Below, in pieces: positions 1 through 9,595 of a stretch of 64,000 nucleotides of DNA; position 1 is the first letter of the stretch, and each line of letters opens with the position of its first letter. The notes beneath the pieces were generated by a model. That model made no database searches and was not told the origin of the DNA. It saw only the letters and a program-made list of their open reading frames with translations. The position numbers and the translations under genes were made by a program. The stretch is from Cupriavidus sp. UYMMa02A (GTDB taxonomy: Bacteria; Pseudomonadota; Gammaproteobacteria; Burkholderiales; Burkholderiaceae), in assembly GCA_001725945.1 (NCBI GenBank), contig LRMT01000040.1, forward strand, positions 1 through 64,000, read 5' to 3'.

Positions 1-1299
1 CCGCCGCGCCGACGCGGTACCGGCCGCACCGGCAGCCGCCGCGCCTGCGCCCGCTGCCAAGGAAAAGGCGAAGCCGGCCGCAGCCGCTGCCCACAACCAG
101 GAGTCGGGCTCGATCCGCGTGCCGACTGAAAAGGTCGACCAGATCATCAACCTGGTCGGCGAACTGGTCATCACTCAGTCGATGCTGGCGCAGACCGCGT
201 CCTCGCTCGACCCCGTGCTGTTCGACCGCCTGTTCTCGGGCATGGGCCAGCTCGAGCGCAATGCGCGCGACCTGCAGGAAGCCGTGATGTCCATCCGCAT
301 GATGCCGATGGACTATGTGTTCTCGCGCTTCCCGCGCCTGGTGCGCGACCTCGCCGGCAAGCTCGGCAAGCAGATCGACCTGGTGACGTTCGGCAAGGCG
401 ACCGAGCTCGACAAGAGCCTGATCGAACGCATCATCGACCCGCTGACCCACCTGGTGCGCAACAGCCTGGACCACGGCATCGAGACGCCGGACAAGCGCG
501 TGGCCGCCGGCAAGGATCCGACCGGCCAGTTGACCCTGTCCGCGCAGCACCACGGCGGCAACATCGTGATCGAGGTCAGCGACGACGGCGGTGGCCTGAA
601 CCGCGAGCGCATCCTGGCCAAGGCCCTCCAGAACCGCCTGCCGGTGTCCGAAAACATCAGCGACGAGGAAGTCTGGCAGCTGATCTTCGCGCCGGGCTTC
701 TCGACTGCCGAAGTGGTCACCGACGTGTCGGGCCGCGGCGTGGGCATGGACGTGGTCAAGCGCAACATCCAGGAAATGGGCGGCCATGTGGAGATCAGCT
801 GCCGACCGGGCCTGGGGACCACCATCCGCATCGTGCTGCCGCTGACGCTGGCGATCCTGGACGCATGTCGGTCAAGGTGGGCGAAGAAACCTTCATCCTG
901 CCGCTGAACTGCGTGATGGAGTCGCTGCAGCCCAAGCCCGAGGACATCCATACCGCGGCCAACGCCGACCGTGTCATGCACGTGCGCGGCGAGTACCTGC
1001 CGCTGCTGGAAATGCATCGCGTGTTCAACGTGGCCGACGCGCTGCAGGAGCCGACCCAGGGGATCGCCGTGATCCTGCAGGCCGAAGGCAAGCGCTTCGC
1101 GCTGCTGGTGGACCAGCTCATCGGCCAGCACCAGGTCGTGCTGAAGAACCTGGAAACCAACTACCACAAGGTGCCATGCATTTCCGCCGCCACCATCCTC
1201 GGCGACGGCAGCGTGGCGCTGATCGTCGATGTCGGTGCGCTGCAGCGCACGGCGTGCGCCGGCAGGAACCCGCGCTGGCGCAGTAATCGTCCAACCTAA
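1..1299 (+). CDS. cheA: Chemotaxis histidine kinase CheA, 5' truncated by window edge, frameshifted
   Basis: CheA receives signals from chemoreceptors through CheW and phosphorylates CheY and CheB. The window opens in the Ala/Pro-rich linker, so the P1 and P2 domains are missing. The P3 dimerisation helices follow (SIRMMPMDYVFSRFPRLVRDL), then the P4 kinase domain with its N box (HLVRNSLDHGIE), G1 (DDGGGLN) and G2 (GRGVGMDVV) boxes, and the CheW-like P5 domain. A one-base loss near 861-866 moves the frame between LPLTLAILD and MSVKVGEETFILPLN. A second shift near 1260 probably moves the true stop to 1284-1286 (ending QEPALAQ) instead of 1297-1299. cheW follows directly, so this is the start of a che operon. 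The family call is certain; the 3' end is not. Confidence 0.95.
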
Positions 1300-1314
1300 G
1301 GAGAACTAGACATC

Positions 1315-1809
1315 ATGGCCGGCATCGGACAGATCGATACCCCTGGAAGCGAGGCTTCAGGCCAGGAGTTCCTGGTCTTCACGCTGGGGACGGAAGAGTA
1401 CGGCATCGACATCCTCAAGGTGCAGGAGATCCGCAGCTATGAGACCGTGACGCGCATTGCCAGCGCGCCAGATTTCATGAAGGGCGTGACCAACCTGCGC
1501 GGCGTGATCGTGCCGATCGTCGACCTGCGGCTGAAGTTCCGCCTCGGCAACGTGCGCTATGACCACCAGACCGTGGTCATCATCCTGAACGTGGCGGGCC
1601 GCGTGGTCGGCATTGTCGTGGATGGCGTATCGGACGTGCTCACGCTGATGGGCGACGCCATCAAGCCGGCGCCGGAGTTCGGCGTGTCGGTGTCCACCGA
1701 GCACGTGACAGGGCTGGCCACGGTCGAGGGCCGCATGCTGGTGCTGATCGACATCGAGCGCCTGATCACCAGCCCGGAGATGGAACTGATCGAAGCCGAA
1801 GCCGCCTGA
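1315..1809 (+). CDS. cheW: Chemotaxis coupling protein CheW
   Basis: CheW is the soluble adaptor that links chemoreceptors to CheA in polar arrays. The 164-residue product is one CheW domain of normal length, beginning with an acidic leader and then [23 protein letters not shown]. It contains the conserved [19 protein letters not shown] stretch and ends with a short EAEAA tail. An AGGAG ribosome-binding site lies just upstream of the ATG. It sits 15 bp after cheA and before cheR and is intact, unlike both neighbours. Confidence 0.97.
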   Translation: MAGIGQIDTPGSEASGQEFLVFTLGTEEYGIDILKVQEIRSYETVTRIASAPDFMKGVTNLRGVIVPIVDLRLKFRLGNVRYDHQTVVIILNVAGRVVGIVVDGVSDVLTLMGDAIKPAPEFGVSVSTEHVTGLATVEGRMLVLIDIERLITSPEMELIEAEAA

Positions 1810-1868
1810 GCGCCCCTGACGCAGCGATCCGCAGCCCCCAGCATTTCCAAGCATTGCCACGCGAATTC

Positions 1869-2779
1869 ATGACGCCCAACCGTACCGCCGCCAGCCTTGC
1901 CCAAGGCGCTGCCGCCGCCAACGCGGCGGCAGCCGCCCTGCGGCGCGACGAGTCGCGCGACTTCCTGCTGACGGAGCTCGACTTCGAGAAGATCCGCGCG
2001 CTGATCCATCGCCGCGCGGGCATTTCGCTGGGCAGCCACAAGCGCGAGATGGTGTACTCGCGCCTGGCGCGGCGCTTGCGCGCCCTGCATCTGACCGACT
2101 TCGCGAGCTACCTGGCGATCCTGGAGGCGGATGACGCCTCGCAGGAATGGGAGTACTTCACCAACGCACTCACGACCAATCTGACGTCGTTCTTCCGCGA
2201 GGCGCATCACTTCCCCTTGCTGGCCGAGCATGCCAAGAAGACCGGCCGGCCCTACAGCGTCTGGTGCTGCGCGGCATCGACCGGCGAGGAGCCATACACG
2301 ATCGCGATCACGCTCGCGGAGGCGCTCGGCGAGCGCGCGGCGACGGTGCTGGCCACCGATATCGACACGCAGGTACTGGCCAAGCGCGTGCCGGCGTGTA
2401 TTCGGAAGAGCAGGTCGCACGCCTGTCGCAGGAACGGCTCAAGCGCTTCTTCCTGAAGGGCACGGGCCAGCGCGCCGGCTCGGTCAAGGTCAAGCCGGAG
2501 CTGGCGGCCGCCATCACGTTCGAGCCGCTCAACCTGCTCGCGCCGGACTGGGGTCTGCGCGAGCGCTTCGATGTGATCTTCTGCCGCAACGTGATGATCT
2601 ACTTCGACAAGCCGACCCAGGGACGCATCCTGGAGCGCTTCGCGCCGCTGCTCAAGCCGGGCGGCCTGCTGTTCGCGGGCCACTCGGAGAACTTCTCCTA
2701 CGTCACGCGCGCGTTCCAGCTGCGCGGGCAGACCGTGTACGAACTGGCGTCGGACGCCGCCCGTGCGGGAAGGGCCTGA
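1869..2779 (+). CDS. cheR: Chemoreceptor methyltransferase CheR, frameshifted
   Basis: CheR methylates glutamates on chemoreceptors using S-adenosylmethionine and drives adaptation. The N-terminal helical domain ([33 protein letters not shown]) precedes the SAM-binding fold, with [16 protein letters not shown] near residue 133 and the catalytic-domain signature [12 protein letters not shown]. One base is missing near 2392: an AAG-GCG-CGT reading gives [14 protein letters not shown], whereas the sequence as written gives [11 protein letters not shown] and a stop at 2456. The ATG at 1869 (MTPNRT) is preferred; an in-frame ATG at 1854 is possible. The stop overlaps the start of cheD. Confidence 0.93.
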
Positions 2780-3432
2780 TGCGTACGCCCCACCTTCCCG
2801 AAGCGATCGCGACACGCAAGTACTTCGACCGCGAATTCGACCGCCAGGCCATCAAGCTGCTGCCGAACGAGTACTACGTGACCGGCGAGGACGTGGTGCT
2901 GACCACCGTGCTCGGTTCCTGCGTGGCCGCGTGCATCCGCGACGAGAAGGCTGGTGTGGGCGGCATGAACCACTTCATGTTGCCCGACGACGAGGGCGGC
3001 ACCGCGGACCGCATGCTGTCCGCGTCGATGCGCTACGGCTGCTATGCGCTGGAAGTGCTGATCAATGAACTGCTCAAGATGGGCGCGCGGCGCGAACGCC
3101 TCGAGGCGAAAGTCTTCGGCGGCGGCGCGGTGCTGGCCAACATGACCACGCTGAACATCGGCGACCGCAATGCGGACTTCGTGCTGCGCTACCTGAAGAC
3201 GGAAGAAATCCGCGTGGCCGCGCAGGACCTGCGCGGTCCGCATGCGCGGCGTGTGAGCTATTTTCCGATTGGCGGCCTGGCGCTGGTGCGCCGCCTGACG
3301 CGCCAGGACGACCAGGTGTCGGTGGAGCGCGAAGAGCGCGCGCTGGCGCGCGCCATCGCCACGTCCGGCACGGCGCCGGCACGCGGCGGAGAATTGTTTG
3401 TGCGCGCCGCGGCATCGCGCACGCCCTCCTGA
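2779..3432 (+). CDS. cheD: Chemoreceptor glutamine deamidase CheD
   Basis: CheD converts specific receptor glutamines to glutamates, and in some species is modulated by CheY or CheC. The 217-residue product has the expected catalytic set in family spacing: Cys48 in VLGSCVAA, His65 in GGMNHFMLP, and Thr42 six residues before the cysteine. The FGGGAVL and YFPIGGLA blocks are also present. Its ATG overlaps the cheR stop (TGATG), which suggests translational coupling. A longer frame runs upstream inside cheR but has no CheD similarity there, so 2779 is chosen. The gene is intact. Confidence 0.95.
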   Translation: MRTPHLPEAIATRKYFDREFDRQAIKLLPNEYYVTGEDVVLTTVLGSCVAACIRDEKAGVGGMNHFMLPDDEGGTADRMLSASMRYGCYALEVLINELLKMGARRERLEAKVFGGGAVLANMTTLNIGDRNADFVLRYLKTEEIRVAAQDLRGPHARRVSYFPIGGLALVRRLTRQDDQVSVEREERALARAIATSGTAPARGGELFVRAAASRTPS

Positions 3433-3454
3433 ACCAACCGAAAGCACAACGATT

Positions 3455-4530
3455 ATGACTGCCGCCAAGATCAAGGTGCTGTGCGTGGATGATTCCGCGC
3501 TGATCCGCAGCCTGATGACGGAGATCATCAACAGCCAGTCCGACATGGAAGTGGTCGGGACCGCGCCGGATCCGCTGGTCGCGCGCGAGATGATCAAGCG
3601 CCTGAACCCCGACGTGCTCACCCTCGACGTGGAAATGCCACGCATGGACGGGCTCGACTTCCTCGAGCGGCTGATGCGGTTGCGCCCGATGCCGGTGCTG
3701 ATGGTGTCGTCGCTGACCGAGCGCGGCTCCGAGATCACCATGCGCGCGCTGGAACTGGGCGCGGTGGACTTCGTCACCAAGCCGAAGCTGGGCATTCGCG
3801 ACGGCTGATGGAGTACACCGACACCATCGCCGACAAGATCCGCGCCGTGTCGCGCGCGCGCGTGCGTCAGGCGCCGCAGCCCGCGACCGGCGCGCCCGCT
3901 GCGGCGGCGCCAATGCTGCGCAGCCCGCTGCTGTCGACCGAGAAGCTGATCATCGTGGGGGCGTCGACCGGCGGCACGGAGGCGATCAAGGACTTCCTGA
4001 TGCCGCTGCCTCCGGACAGCCCGGCCGTGCTGATCGTGCAGCATATGCCGGGCGGCTTCACGCGCTCGTTCGCGCAGCGCCTTGACGGGCTGTGCCGCAT
4101 TACGGTCAAGGAGGCCGAGCACGGCGAGCGTGTGCTGCCCGGCTACGCCTACATCGCGCCCGGCGATTCGCACCTGCGCCTGGCGCGCAGCGGCGCCAAC
4201 TACGTGGCGCACCTGTCGCAGGAAGCGCCGGTCAACCGCCATCGCCCGTCGGTGGACGTGCTGTTCGACTCGGCCGCCGAGCACGGTGGCAAGAACGTGA
4301 TCGGCGTGATCCTGACGGGCATGGGCAAGGACGGCGCCAAAGGCATGCTGCGCATGCGCGAGGCCGGAGCCTACAACCTGGCGCAGGATGAGCACACATG
4401 CATCGTCTTTGGCATGCCGAAGGAGGCGATAGCCGCCGGCGGCGTGCATGAAGTCGTGCCCTTGCCGGCGATGGCCCAGCGCGTGATGGCACGCCTGGCC
4501 ACATACGGCACGCGCGCGCAGCGGGTGTAA
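3455..4530 (+). CDS. cheB: Chemotaxis methylesterase/deamidase CheB, frameshifted
   Basis: CheB removes methyl groups from receptors once phosphorylated by CheA. It has an N-terminal receiver domain with Asp58 in [12 protein letters not shown], a linker rich in Ala and Pro, and a C-terminal esterase domain. The catalytic triad is visible as Ser in [11 protein letters not shown], His in VQHMPGGFT and Asp in [11 protein letters not shown] base is lost at about 3806, where GGCTG stands for GGCCTG, so KLGIRDG appears to stop and the protein resumes as [14 protein letters not shown]. The ATG at 3455 gives the normal start [14 protein letters not shown]; an upstream in-frame start at 3398 lies inside cheD. 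Confidence 0.94.
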
Positions 4531-4618
4531 ATGAAATCGGGCCGAGCGACGCACGCATGCCTGCGCGCAGCGCTCGTCCTGGCAACAAGCCAACACTGTA
4601 TTTACTGGAGCCCTCAAA

Positions 4619-5005
4619 GTGGACAAGAGCATCAAGATCCTGGTCGTGGATGATTTCCCGACCATGCGCCGGATCATCCGCAACCTGCTCAAGGAGCTGG
4701 GTTTCGTTAACGTCGAGGAAGCCGAGGACGGCGCCGCCGGCCTGGAGAAGGCCAAGGATGGCAGCTTCCAGTTCGTGATCTCGGACTGGAATATGCCCAA
4801 TATGGACGGCCTGACCATGCTGCAGGCGATCCGCGCCGACGCCAATATCGGCAAGATCCCGGTGCTGATGGTGACCGCCGAGGCCAAGAAGGAAAACATC
4901 ATCGCCGCGGCCCAGGCCGGCGCCAACGGCTATGTGGTCAAGCCGTTCACGGCCGCCACACTGGACGAGAAGATCACCAAGATCTTCGAAAAGCTCGGCG
5001 GCTGA
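4619..5005 (+). CDS. cheY: Chemotaxis response regulator CheY
   Basis: CheY is the single-domain regulator that, when phosphorylated by CheA, binds the flagellar switch and changes rotation. The 128-residue receiver has the acidic pair Asp11-Asp12, the phospho-acceptor Asp56 ([10 protein letters not shown]), Thr86 (MVTAEA) and Lys108 (VVKPF). Translation starts at GTG with a GGAG site about 10 bases upstream; no ATG fits. It is separated from cheB by 88 bp, the largest gap in the che run, and is followed 17 bp later by cheZ. The gene is intact. Confidence 0.97.
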   Translation: MDKSIKILVVDDFPTMRRIIRNLLKELGFVNVEEAEDGAAGLEKAKDGSFQFVISDWNMPNMDGLTMLQAIRADANIGKIPVLMVTAEAKKENIIAAAQAGANGYVVKPFTAATLDEKITKIFEKLGG

Positions 5006-5022
5006 GGCGGAGGCGCGTTTCC

Positions 5023-5658
5023 ATGACTCCCACCCTGAGCAACGATTCCGCCGAGCAACTGATCATCCGCATCGGCAACCTGACGCGGATGCTGCGCGAC
5101 AACATGCGCGAACTCGGCCTGGACAAGGAGATCGAGCGTGCCGCGCAGGCCATCCCCGATGCGCGCGACCGGCTCAACTACATCGCCGCCATGACCGAGC
5201 AGGCCGCGGAGCGCACGCTCAACGCGGTCGAATTGGCGCAGCCGATCCAGTCCGATATCGAGCAGCAGTCCGAGACTCTGGACAAGCGCTGGGAGGCCTG
5301 GTTCGAGCAACCGGTGGAGCTGGCCGACGCCCGTTCGCTGGTGCTCGATACCCGCGCCTTCCTGTCCGAGCTCCCCGGCCAGGCCCGCGCCACCAACAGC
5401 CACCTGCTCGACATCATGATGGCGCAGGACTTCCAGGACCTGACCGGCCAGGTCATCAAGAAGATGATGGACATGATCCGCGCGCTGGAGCAGGAACTGC
5501 TGCAGGTGCTGATCGACAACGTGCCGTCCGAGCGTCGCGTGGATGCGCACGCGCCGTCGACGCTGATGAACGGGCCGCAGGTGAATCCGGAGGGGAAGCC
5601 GGATGTGGTGTCGGACCAGGCGCAGGTGGATGATTTGTTGGCGAGTCTGGGGTTCTGA
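5023..5658 (+). CDS. cheZ: CheY phosphatase CheZ
   Basis: CheZ speeds dephosphorylation of CheY-P and so sets signal lifetime. The 211-residue protein is nearly all helix and contains the catalytic stretch MMAQDFQDLTGQVIKKMMD around residues 132-148. Its C-terminal VDDLLASLGF is the CheY-binding tail. CheZ is limited largely to beta- and gammaproteobacteria, which fits the proposed host. The gene is intact and closes the chemotaxis run; in related genomes flhB usually follows soon after, but here an accessory block intervenes. Confidence 0.96.
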   Translation: MTPTLSNDSAEQLIIRIGNLTRMLRDNMRELGLDKEIERAAQAIPDARDRLNYIAAMTEQAAERTLNAVELAQPIQSDIEQQSETLDKRWEAWFEQPVELADARSLVLDTRAFLSELPGQARATNSHLLDIMMAQDFQDLTGQVIKKMMDMIRALEQELLQVLIDNVPSERRVDAHAPSTLMNGPQVNPEGKPDVVSDQAQVDDLLASLGF

Positions 5659-5741
5659 TGTTTTGGTTGGGCTGGCTTTTGAGAGCTTGCCCATACTTGC
5701 ACTTGCAGCCTCTCTTCACACTGGGTTCGTCGCTGCGTCGT

Positions 5742-5940
5742 GGCGACCGGGTTTAGCAGCCCGGAGAGAGAGCCGAACGTTCGTCTTCTGGCGGTATCCT
5801 TACGTTCGCCGTGCCTGCGCACGCCCCTTCTTTGGGCGGGCCCTGGCAGGGGAGCCTTCGGGCTCGCCGGCTTTTGGCTCTTTCCCGGTCTGCTAACCCT
5901 GCCTTGCGCCCCCCACCCCAATCAGCAACCGGGGAGCGGG
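5742..5940 (+). ncRNA. Hairpin-rich leader, possible structured RNA (C4/ash-like)
   Basis: Downstream of cheZ the DNA forms consecutive short hairpins: CGCCC/GGGCG (5822-5838), CCCT/AGGG (5841-5851) and GAGCC-TTCG-GGCTC (5852-5865), the last with a UUCG tetraloop. An earlier CCGGG...CCCGG pair lies around 5746-5765. Translated peptides from this stretch (GFSSPERE, and CAPHPNQQPGSGTEPVWLGG) resemble short Ash/Icd-like hypothetical proteins often annotated over structured phage-type leader RNAs. I judge RNA structure more likely than coding. The strand and limits are inferred; family assignment needs a covariance search. Confidence 0.35.
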
Positions 5941-6065
5941 ACTGAACCTGTATGGTTAGGGGGGCATTCCCATGCTTCAGTCTTTAATTGCCCATTACGG
6001 GCGATCGGCAATCTCCAGTATCTGCACAATGCAGCAGCGCGCGCGAGCGCATGGGGAGGTGCGCC

Positions 6066-6419
6066 ATGTATAGCCATAGCAATCACGGTATTACAGCGGA
6101 ACACAAGGGTGCCGACATGCTCGTGACCGCCCACAGTCCGGGAGAGAGCCCGCTGAGTCTTGCGGTACAGCGTGCGGCACAGCTTCATGGGCTCTTGCTT
6201 ATGGCGAGCGATCATGGGGACTCGAATTTGGATCCGGTGGATTTAGAGGGGACGTGGGAGAGCTTGCATTCTCTTGCGGCGTGGCTGGCGCATGAGACGC
6301 AGGTGTTGAGTGAGCTGGCTGTGCTGCAGGGCAGGCGTAGCAGCCTGGGTGACGTTGGGGCGGGGTGCGCAGCTGTGCAATCGGCTGCCGCTCCATCCAT
6401 GGGAGCATCGTCGATTTGA
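6066..6419 (+). CDS. Small hypothetical protein downstream of structured leader
   Basis: I do not recognise this 117-residue product. A strong GGGGAGG ribosome-binding site at 6053-6059 lies six bases before the ATG, which argues that it is translated. The middle (PLSLAVQRAAQLHGLLLMASDHG, then VDLEGTWESLHSLAAWLAHETQVLSELAVL) looks like two amphipathic helices, and the C-terminal 30 residues are Ala/Gly/Ser-rich and may be out of frame. The layout, hairpin leader plus small helical protein, recalls the short repeated DUF3077/DUF6124-type genes of Pseudomonas, but I see no sequence match that proves it. Confidence 0.45.
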   Translation: MYSHSNHGITAEHKGADMLVTAHSPGESPLSLAVQRAAQLHGLLLMASDHGDSNLDPVDLEGTWESLHSLAAWLAHETQVLSELAVLQGRRSSLGDVGAGCAAVQSAAAPSMGASSI

Positions 6420-6697
6420 TCTTCGGCCAGGCGCGGAAGGGCGACGCAAATGGCGCGTGGCATCAGGAGGGCAGGAACGGACTGGATCGCTTCCGCTTGG
6501 GCGGCGCCCCCTGATACATCTCTTGCGAAAAGTCGGCCCGCTGGCTCAGAAGCGGCGCTCCATCGAGGCTGTCGTTGAAAAGCGGATCAAGAGGCATGCG
6601 CGAGAGTTTCCCGGGGCGCCGAAGAGATGCGTCTTGGTGCCAAATGCGTGAGCACTGGTTTGGGGCGCTACATACGTCGCACTGGCGGCCACCGGCC
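6420..6697. other. No recognisable gene
   Basis: Short frames in this stretch show no family features and none has a convincing ribosome-binding site. It leads into the first copy of the tautomerase direct repeat. Confidence 0.5.
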
Positions 6698-7220
6698 GAT
6701 AACGAGTTCGGCCTGGCCCGGCGGCACGGCGCCATGTCATGGCACTTCCAAGCAAGGGGTGGCGCCCCGATGCAATCACCCACGGCGACGTTCCGAGAGA
6801 CTGAGGGCTCAGCAGCCCCATTTTCACGGAGACACCACATGCCCATCATTGTTTGCGAATGCAAGGTCGGAATCGAAGCTGGCGTCAAGGCCAGGATCGC
6901 CAGCGAGTTCACGAGCGCGATCCGGGAGATCATTCTCTCGCCGCTGGACTTGATTAGCGTCGTATTCCACGAAGTCACGCCCGAGAATACCTACCGTTCG
7001 GGAGAGCCCACTTCCGAAACGCTGATCTTCTGCCACATACGTGATGGGCGCAGCGACGGCGCCGTACTATCGCTGGCCAAAAAGGTGAGCTCGATCTGGA
7101 GCGCGTGCACCGGGGCAACGGAAGACGAAGTCGAGGTTCTGGTCACACTGTATCCCGCCAAATACGTCGTGCGCGGCGGTGAACGCCTGCCTGAAGCCCC
7201 TCGCGTGTGAGGGTGGGGCA
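6698..7220. repeat. Direct repeat copy 1, carries tautomerase gene
   Basis: About 522 bp beginning GATAACGAG and ending GGTGGGGCA recur at 9596-10117 with only scattered mismatches and a one-base length difference just before the start codon. The repeat includes about 140 bp of upstream DNA and the whole coding sequence. I see no terminal inverted repeats or transposase. Confidence 0.9.
6839..7210 (+). CDS. Tautomerase-superfamily protein, copy 1
   Basis: The 123-residue product starts MPIIVCECKVG, so processing of Met1 would expose Pro as residue 1, the catalytic base of 4-oxalocrotonate tautomerase-type enzymes. The length matches two fused beta-alpha-beta units, as in cis-CaaD-like or related tautomerases. 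The ATG at 6839 is chosen because it gives the N-terminal proline; an upstream in-frame start would bury it. It differs from the second copy by a few residues (FHEVTPEN here, FHEATPDN there). The BKACE gene follows on the same strand 69 bp later. The substrate is unknown. Confidence 0.8.
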   Translation: MPIIVCECKVGIEAGVKARIASEFTSAIREIILSPLDLISVVFHEVTPENTYRSGEPTSETLIFCHIRDGRSDGAVLSLAKKVSSIWSACTGATEDEVEVLVTLYPAKYVVRGGERLPEAPRV

Positions 7221-7279
7221 TTTATCGTGCATCTGCATGCGGGCGACCCAGAACCCGCCAGCCGGACCTGATTCATATC

Positions 7280-8204
7280 ATGAGAAAAGTCATCATCACA
7301 TGCGCTGTGACCGGTGCGATTCATACGCCCTCAATGTCACGGTATCTACCGGTCACACCGGAAGAGATCATCGAAGCCTCGGTCGGCGCTGCCGAAGCGG
7401 GCGCGGCGATCATTCACCTTCATGCACGCGATCCTGTCACGGGCAAGCCGGACCAGAGCCCCGATGCATTCGGCCGGTTCTTGCCGCAACTCAAGGAACG
7501 CACCGATGCAGTATTGAATATCACCAGTGGCGGCTCGCCCTACATGACGATCGAGGAGCGCATTCAGCCGTCAATGCGCTTTGCGCCCGAGGTGGCTTCA
7601 CTCAATATGGGCTCCATGAACTTCGCGCTGTTCCCGATGCTCGCGCGTTTCAAGGAGTTCAAGCATGCATGGGAGCGCGAAGCGCTGGAAGCCAGTCGTG
7701 ACCTGATTTTCCGCAACACCTTTAAGGATATCGAATACGCCCTGGCGCAATGTGCCGCCAATGACACGCGCTTCGAATTCGAATGCTACGACGTGAGCCA
7801 CCTCTACAACTTGGCGCACTTCGTCGAAACGCGGTCTGGTCAAGGCGCCGTTCTTTGTCCAGACCGTGTTCGGCATCCTGGGAGGTATCGGCACGCATCC
7901 TGAAGACGTGTTGCACATGAAGCGGACGGCTGACCGGCTGTTCGGCAATGACTATCGCTGGTCGGTGCTCGGGGCAGGCAAGGATCAGCTTCGCCTTGCA
8001 GCAATGTCTGCCAGTATGGGCGGCAATGTGCGCGTCGGATTGGAAGACAGCCTGTGGCTTGGACGGGGCACGCTCGCCGAGAGCAATGCAGCGCAGGTGC
8101 GGCAGGCGCGGCAGATTATCGAGGGGCTTGGACTCGAAATCGCCAGCCCGAACGAAGCCCGAGAAATCTTGCAATTGAAGGGCATTGGGAAAGTCAGGTT
8201 CTGA
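7280..8204 (+). CDS. Beta-keto acid cleavage enzyme (BKACE, DUF849), frameshifted
   Basis: BKACE enzymes condense a beta-keto acid with acetyl-CoA to give acetoacetate and a new CoA ester; the founding member acts in lysine fermentation. Visible signatures are the metal-binding His46 and His48 in IIHLHARDP, the ITSGGSP loop, and GLEDSLW near the C-terminus with the conserved acidic pair. The length, about 307 residues, is normal. One extra A near 7829 (GAAACGC where GAACGC is expected) breaks the frame between HLYNLAHFVE and RGLVKAPFFVQTVFG. Flanking tautomerases, an AraC regulator and an MFS transporter suggest a small catabolic cassette. The true substrate cannot be read from sequence. Confidence 0.88.
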
Positions 8205-8450
8205 GAAGGAACAGGGTCGACGTTTTGCCCGAGCAAACCGCGGTTGCCAGGCCCATGGGGCTGCGCGCCGAGATCACGCGCGCCCGGTGCGGCCGACGCT
8301 GCAATCGGCCAGTGCCATTCACCAGCATGTGGCGACGTCCATCGGCTAGACCTAAGCGCCGCCGCCTCGTTGAGCAACTCATCTTCGCTTGTGAGGTCAA
8401 GGGGCCGCGCGCACAATGAGGCCGGAAGCAAGGTCGAAGGGAGGTAAGCG

Positions 8451-9320
8451 ATGCATGGTCACCTGGACTCACAAGCTGAATACCGCGAGGTGGGGGGCGA
8501 ACTCGTATCCGGCACCATTGTTGACTCGCGCACCACACATGTCGAAGTCCTCGCGCGCCGAGCGGCCGGGCCTATTTCCTGGCGTTTTCGTCAACCGCGG
8601 CTCGCGCTGTTCTGGTTTCGGAACGGCCTCAAAGAGTTGCATCTGGAGCTCGACGGCCGCCGCATCCACTCGGGAATAAGACAAGGAACAAACCTCGCTC
8701 TGTTCCCGGCCTCGATTTCCGTCGAAGGCGAGTTCGACGTAGCCCCGCACTTCGACTACACGGTGGTCTTCCTCGACCCGATCGTTGCCTCCGACGCCGG
8801 CTGCCACTTCAATCGGCCGCTGATTGCCTTTGGCAACGAAGATCTGCAACGTGGCCTTTCAGTCCTATGCCGTGAGGCGCGCAATGCAGACAGCCTTTAC
8901 GGGTTGTTCGCCGAGGGCTGGGCAATGCAAGCACTCGCCCTACTGGCGCGGGTCGACGGCAGCCAGGCCGCTACCGTTCGCCCGTGCGGTGGCCTCGCAC
9001 CTGGCAGCTTGCGGCGCGTTATCGACTACATCGAGGCCGACTTGTCGAGGCCGTTCACGATCAAGGACTTGGCGCAAGTTGCCGGTGTCAGTCCCCGGCA
9101 TTTCATGCGTGCTTTTCGCGAAAGTGCCGGGCAGACGCCCTTGCGCTTTGTGTACGATCTGCGTCTCGAGCGTGCCAAAGAGTTCCTCCTGGATCCTCAT
9201 CGCACCGCAACTGAGGTCGCGCTGGATTGCGGCTTCAGCCACGCTCAGCACTTCAGCACCGCATTCAAGAAGGCGACCGGCGTCACGCCGTCCGATTTCC
9301 GCAGGGCTGCGACGCGCTAA
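8451..9320 (+). CDS. AraC-family transcriptional regulator
   Basis: The 289-residue protein has a poorly conserved N-terminal sensor half and a typical C-terminal double helix-turn-helix. The first helix unit is FTIKDLAQVAGVSPRHFMRAFRESAGQTPLRFVYDLRLERAKEFLL. The second is TATEVALDCGFSHAQHFSTAFKKATGVTPSDFRR. It lies between the BKACE gene and the second tautomerase copy, all on the plus strand, so it is the likely local regulator. A GGGAGG site precedes the ATG. The gene is intact. Confidence 0.92.
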   Translation: MHGHLDSQAEYREVGGELVSGTIVDSRTTHVEVLARRAAGPISWRFRQPRLALFWFRNGLKELHLELDGRRIHSGIRQGTNLALFPASISVEGEFDVAPHFDYTVVFLDPIVASDAGCHFNRPLIAFGNEDLQRGLSVLCREARNADSLYGLFAEGWAMQALALLARVDGSQAATVRPCGGLAPGSLRRVIDYIEADLSRPFTIKDLAQVAGVSPRHFMRAFRESAGQTPLRFVYDLRLERAKEFLLDPHRTATEVALDCGFSHAQHFSTAFKKATGVTPSDFRRAATR

Positions 9321-9595
9321 TGCGTAACGCGGGCCAGTAGGCGCGCCCACTGCTCTGCCGCCTGGTTCATGGTCCACGCAAGTGGACCAGACAGGTGGGA
9401 CCCACGTTGCGACGATCTGCGCCCCGCGATCCGACTCCCATCGCTTGGCACATGCAGATCGAAGCGCATTTGGCGCATCAGCCGATCGCATCTACCGTCT
9501 TGCGCCCTAGCGCCTTCTGCCATGTGCTCAAGCGTCTGGGGCCACACATCGCCGCGGTTCCTTGGCCGACGTAACAAGTAACGGGCGTGTGGCTT
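9321..9595. other. Gap with a possible minus-strand gene remnant
   Basis: The minus strand reads RGSHLSGPLAWTMNQAAEQWARLLARVTH and stops at 9317, which looks like the C-terminal end of some protein, but no body of that gene is present. It runs into the second tautomerase repeat. I cannot name the family. Confidence 0.25.

Noticed and set aside
3790-3820. Programmed frameshifting in cheB and similar sites
   Set aside because: There are no slippery heptamers or downstream pseudoknots, and the sites differ from gene to gene; homologues are single-frame.
2698-4926. A 742-codon open frame on the minus strand opposite cheR, cheD, cheB and cheY
   Set aside because: It is antisense to well-conserved genes, has low-complexity His/Arg/Ala-rich translation and no family features; high GC makes long shadow frames common.
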